NCBI GenBank assembly: GCA_030606805.1
Contig: JAUWFS010000030.1
Span: 1 to 22,382 of the forward strand
Source of the DNA: B13-G4 sp030606805
GTDB taxonomy: Bacteria; Desulfobacterota; Desulfobacteria; Desulfobacterales; ETH-SRB1
DNA length: 22,382 bases
Direction: 5' to 3'
The notes under the pieces were generated by a model. That model was not told the origin of the DNA and ran no database searches. It saw only the letters and a program-made list of their open reading frames with translations. Position 1 is the first letter of the stretch. Every line of letters starts with the position of its first letter. A program made the translations under genes and the position numbers. This document shows positions 19,919-22,382 of this stretch, one piece after another.

Positions 19919-21115
19919 ATGTTTACTTATGTAGATAATGATAAAGCTGCGAAGATCAAGGTTATTGGGGTAGGTGGTGCAGGCGGAAATGCAATAAACA
20001 ATATGATTGAGTCCAATCTGCAGGGGGTTAAGTTTATTGCGGCAAACACGGATGCTCAGGCACTTGAGAATTCAAAGGCACAGCTCAAGCTGCAGATTGG
20101 AGAAAGGCTTACAGAAGGACTTGGCGCTGGTGCTGATCCTAAAGTCGGGAGAGAAGCCGCACTTGAAAGTAAGGAAGCAATAAAAAGCGCTCTTGAAGAA
20201 AGCCACATGGTTTTTATTACCGCTGGATTCGGCGGTGGTTCCGGCACGGGAGCCGCACCGGTTATAGCGGAAATTTGTAAAGAAATTAAAGCGCTGACAG
20301 TTGCAGTAGTGACAAAGCCTTTTTCATTTGAAGGGAAGAAAAGGGCAAAACAGGCGGAAGAAGGCATTGCTGCATTAAAAGAGGTTGCCGACACAGTAAT
20401 TATAATACCCAACGACAGATTAAGAGGAATTGCTTCCAAAAATGCAAGGATGGTTGATATGTTTAAGAAAGCAGATGAAATTCTTCTTCATTCCGTCAAG
20501 GGAATTACCGATCTTATTATGATGCCGGGTCTGGTCAATCTTGATTTTGCGGATGTTAGAACAACAATGTTAAGGGCAGGGATGGCCATAATGGGTACAG
20601 GTATAGCGAGTGGTGCCAGCCGGGCAAAAGAAGCTGCTGAAAGGGCTATATCCCATCCATTGCTTGAAGATATCTCCATTGCCGGCGCAAAAGGTGTATT
20701 AATGAACTTAACAAGTACTAGTGAGTTAACAATGGAGGAGATGACGGAAGCTTCCGATAGGATATATGAAGAGGTGGGTGAGGATGCCGATATTATCTGG
20801 GGAACTGTAGTTGATGAGTCTCTTGGTGATGAGATGAGAGTCACCGTTATTGCAACAGGGATAGGTGCGGGGCATGAATCATCAATGCCTAAAAATTACA
20901 AAAATAAGTACATGGAACATGAACTCAGGGGAAAAATAAGAGATATTACTCCTGATGACATGAGGAATGCATTTGACTTTGATGAGCCGACTTTTATCCG
21001 TCAAAAGGAAGCGGTAGGTGAATCAACGGGAGCTACTTACAGAGGATACAAGGGAATAGTAATTGACAACAATGATCTTGAGATTCCTACCTTTTTAAGA
21101 AGAAAGGCAGACTGA
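19919..21115 (+). CDS. ftsZ: Cell division GTPase FtsZ
   Basis: This 398-residue tubulin homologue polymerises into the division ring. KVIGVGGAGGNAINNM starts near residue 14, and the tubulin signature GGGSGTG is at 105-111. NDRL in the nucleotide pocket, NLDFADVRTTM carrying the T7-loop aspartates, and the second domain ending near MRVTVIATGIGAG are all present. A variable linker of about 65 residues leads to the C-terminal peptide DLEIPTFLRRK, which binds FtsA and other partners. The length is typical. The gene has a good start context apart from the poly-G tract. Units of the GGGRTCA heptad follow its stop. Confidence 0.98.
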   Translation: MFTYVDNDKAAKIKVIGVGGAGGNAINNMIESNLQGVKFIAANTDAQALENSKAQLKLQIGERLTEGLGAGADPKVGREAALESKEAIKSALEESHMVFITAGFGGGSGTGAAPVIAEICKEIKALTVAVVTKPFSFEGKKRAKQAEEGIAALKEVADTVIIIPNDRLRGIASKNARMVDMFKKADEILLHSVKGITDLIMMPGLVNLDFADVRTTMLRAGMAIMGTGIASGASRAKEAAERAISHPLLEDISIAGAKGVLMNLTSTSELTMEEMTEASDRIYEEVGEDADIIWGTVVDESLGDEMRVTVIATGIGAGHESSMPKNYKNKYMEHELRGKIRDITPDDMRNAFDFDEPTFIRQKEAVGESTGATYRGYKGIVIDNNDLEIPTFLRRKAD

Positions 21116-21121
21116 ATATCG

Positions 21122-21141
21122 GGGATCAGGGATCAGGATTG
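21122..21141 (+). repeat. GGGRTCA heptad units after ftsZ
   Basis: Two exact GGGATCA units (21122-21135) and a partial GGATTG begin six bases after the ftsZ stop. They belong to the same family as the array at the end of murG. Confidence 0.75.
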
Positions 21142-21178
21142 GCACGTTCGTGGAACAAAAAACAAAAATAGAGCGAAT

Positions 21179-21192
21179 CCCGCCCAAGCGGG
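21179..21192 (+). repeat. Small G+C-rich hairpin before the radical SAM gene
   Basis: CCCGC-N4-GCGGG is a 5-bp stem in the ftsZ-radical SAM spacer. No T run follows, so it is a weak terminator at best and may act as a processing or attenuation hairpin. Confidence 0.3.
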
Positions 21193-21210
21193 GCACAAAT
21201 CAACAATCCT

Positions 21211-22382
21211 ATGAAACACATGGTATCGAAAACCGACAAGTCAAATAAAAAATACGCTGAATCGGAAATCGGTACAATCAGGAAAGGTTGTAGAGAATGT
21301 ATTCGAATAGCCCTTGTATATCCCAACAAATATCATGTTGGGATGTCCAGTCTTGGTTTCCAGACAGTATATCATTTATTAAACAATATTGAGGATGTTG
21401 CATGTGAAAGATCTTTTCTGCCCGATGAAATTGGTTCGCCCGGAGATAGAATAACCACTATAGAATCAGGGAGGCCCCTTAAAGATTTTGACATTATTGC
21501 TTTTTCAATTTCCTTTGAGAACGACTACCCCAACCTTCTAACCATCCTAGAGAAAGCAGATATCCCCTTGCATTCAAACGATAGAGGAACCCACCATCCT
21601 CTTGTTATTGCGGGAGGAGTTGCCTGCTTTCTAAACCCGGAACCCATTTCATCATTTATAGATTGTTTTTTGATCGGCGAGGCGGAATTAATGCTTCCCC
21701 AATTTATTGGCTGTTTTGATGCTAATACAAGCAGAAGATCTCTTTTAAAAAATATAGTGCACAAAGTACCCGGTACTTACGTTCCTGCATTTTACGAAAC
21801 AACCTATAATAAAGATGGAACAATTCGCTCCTTTGAACCATTACTTGATGTTCCTGTCAATATCAGGCGGACGTATATAAAAGACCTTTCCCAAGTGTCA
21901 ACCTGCAGCAGTATAATAACCCCGCATACTACCTTTGATAACACATTTTTGATAGAAACAGGCAGGGGCTGTCCCCATGGTTGCCGCTTCTGCAGTGCCG
22001 GATATATTTACAGGCCTCCGAGATTCAGGTCTTTCCAGGTTATTGCAAAATGTCTGGACCAGGGAGTTTTGCTTACCGATAAAATCGGTCTTGTAGGAGC
22101 TGCGGTATCGGATTTTCCCAGTATAAAAGAACTTTACGATTATGTTGATAATAAGAATATTAGAATATCGTTCAGCTCTCTCAGGGCTGACTCACTTTGC
22201 CCGGAGCTTATATCTTTACTGAGGCAAAGCAAAGTAAAAACAGCTACAATTGCTCCTGATGCAGGATCTGAACGTATGCGCAAAGTAATCAACAAAGGCA
22301 TTACAGAAGATGAAATACTTAATGCCGCTGAGGCCCTTGTGGCTGGCGGTATTCCAAACCTAAAGCTCTATTTCATGATTGG
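21211..22382 (+). CDS. B12-binding-type radical SAM protein, 5' part
   Basis: The frame is open from a stop at 21169 to the window end. ATG at 21211 is the likely start, with ATG 21220 as the alternative. The first ~170 residues (IALVYPNKYHVGMSSLGFQ, AGGVACFLNPEPISSFID, FLIGEAELM) resemble the N-terminal B12-binding-like domain of a conserved radical SAM family, TIGR03960-like. The radical SAM domain follows, with the [4Fe-4S] cysteines in GRGCPHGCRFCSAGY (Cys254, Cys258, Cys261) and later ISFSSLRADSL and APDAGSERMRKVINKG. The reaction is unknown to me. The enzyme is presumably cytoplasmic and co-transcribed with or just downstream of ftsZ, on the same strand. The C-terminus is outside the window, so any fused domain (such as DUF2344) cannot be seen. 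Confidence 0.85.
   Translation, partial: MKHMVSKTDKSNKKYAESEIGTIRKGCRECIRIALVYPNKYHVGMSSLGFQTVYHLLNNIEDVACERSFLPDEIGSPGDRITTIESGRPLKDFDIIAFSISFENDYPNLLTILEKADIPLHSNDRGTHHPLVIAGGVACFLNPEPISSFIDCFLIGEAELMLPQFIGCFDANTSRRSLLKNIVHKVPGTYVPAFYETTYNKDGTIRSFEPLLDVPVNIRRTYIKDLSQVSTCSSIITPHTTFDNTFLIETGRGCPHGCRFCSAGYIYRPPRFRSFQVIAKCLDQGVLLTDKIGLVGAAVSDFPSIKELYDYVDNKNIRISFSSLRADSLCPELISLLRQSKVKTATIAPDAGSERMRKVINKGITEDEILNAAEALVAGGIPNLKLYFMI

Overview
This window is most of a division and cell wall (dcw) cluster from a Gram-negative bacterium, probably a deltaproteobacterium of the Desulfobacterota (Desulfobacterales-like). The basis is gene order, a MurE with the meso-diaminopimelate signature DNPR, moderate to low G+C, a single-promoter dcw block, and a B12-type radical SAM gene directly after ftsZ. 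The lineage is inferred from style, not from a search.

Layout. Positions 1-1016 hold the 3' part of a DEAD-box RNA helicase gene with a DbpA-type RNA-binding tail. On the minus strand, 1124-2397 hold two tandem toxin-antitoxin modules. The first, AbrB-type antitoxin plus PIN toxin, looks intact. In the second, Phd-type antitoxin plus PIN toxin, the toxin is broken by an internal deletion and frameshift. The 2398-2956 spacer carries the antitoxin promoter/operator on one side and the mraZ promoter with MraZ-type operator repeats on the other. From 2957 everything is on the plus strand: mraZ, rsmH, ftsL, ftsI, murE, murF, mraY, murD, ftsW, murG, murC, murB, ftsQ, ftsA, ftsZ, then a radical SAM gene that runs off the window. 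No ddl gene lies between murB and ftsQ.

How the genes work together. MurB (with MurA, not here) makes UDP-MurNAc. MurC, MurD, MurE and MurF add the stem peptide, MraY and MurG build lipid I and lipid II, and FtsW with FtsI polymerises and crosslinks septal glycan. FtsZ and FtsA form the ring and its membrane tether, FtsQ and FtsL belong to the regulatory FtsQLB complex, RsmH methylates 16S rRNA, and MraZ is the likely autoregulator.

The unusual part is between the genes. Most long spacers from rsmH to murB contain a heptanucleotide repeat. It appears as (TTYACGG)n right after the upstream stop codon and as the complementary (CCGTRAA)n right before the downstream start codon. Four gaps are therefore giant inverted repeats. 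The repeats bracket different cargo: a 159-bp palindrome (rsmH-ftsL), almost nothing (mraY-murD), and two copies of a 67-bp GTTCCCA-type hairpin (murD-ftsW and murC-murB). A second heptad family, GGGRTCA, sits at the 3' ends of murG and ftsZ. Repeats have entered the C-terminal codons of murD and murG and replaced visible Shine-Dalgarno sequences before five genes. An 11-G tract sits where the ftsZ ribosome binding site should be.
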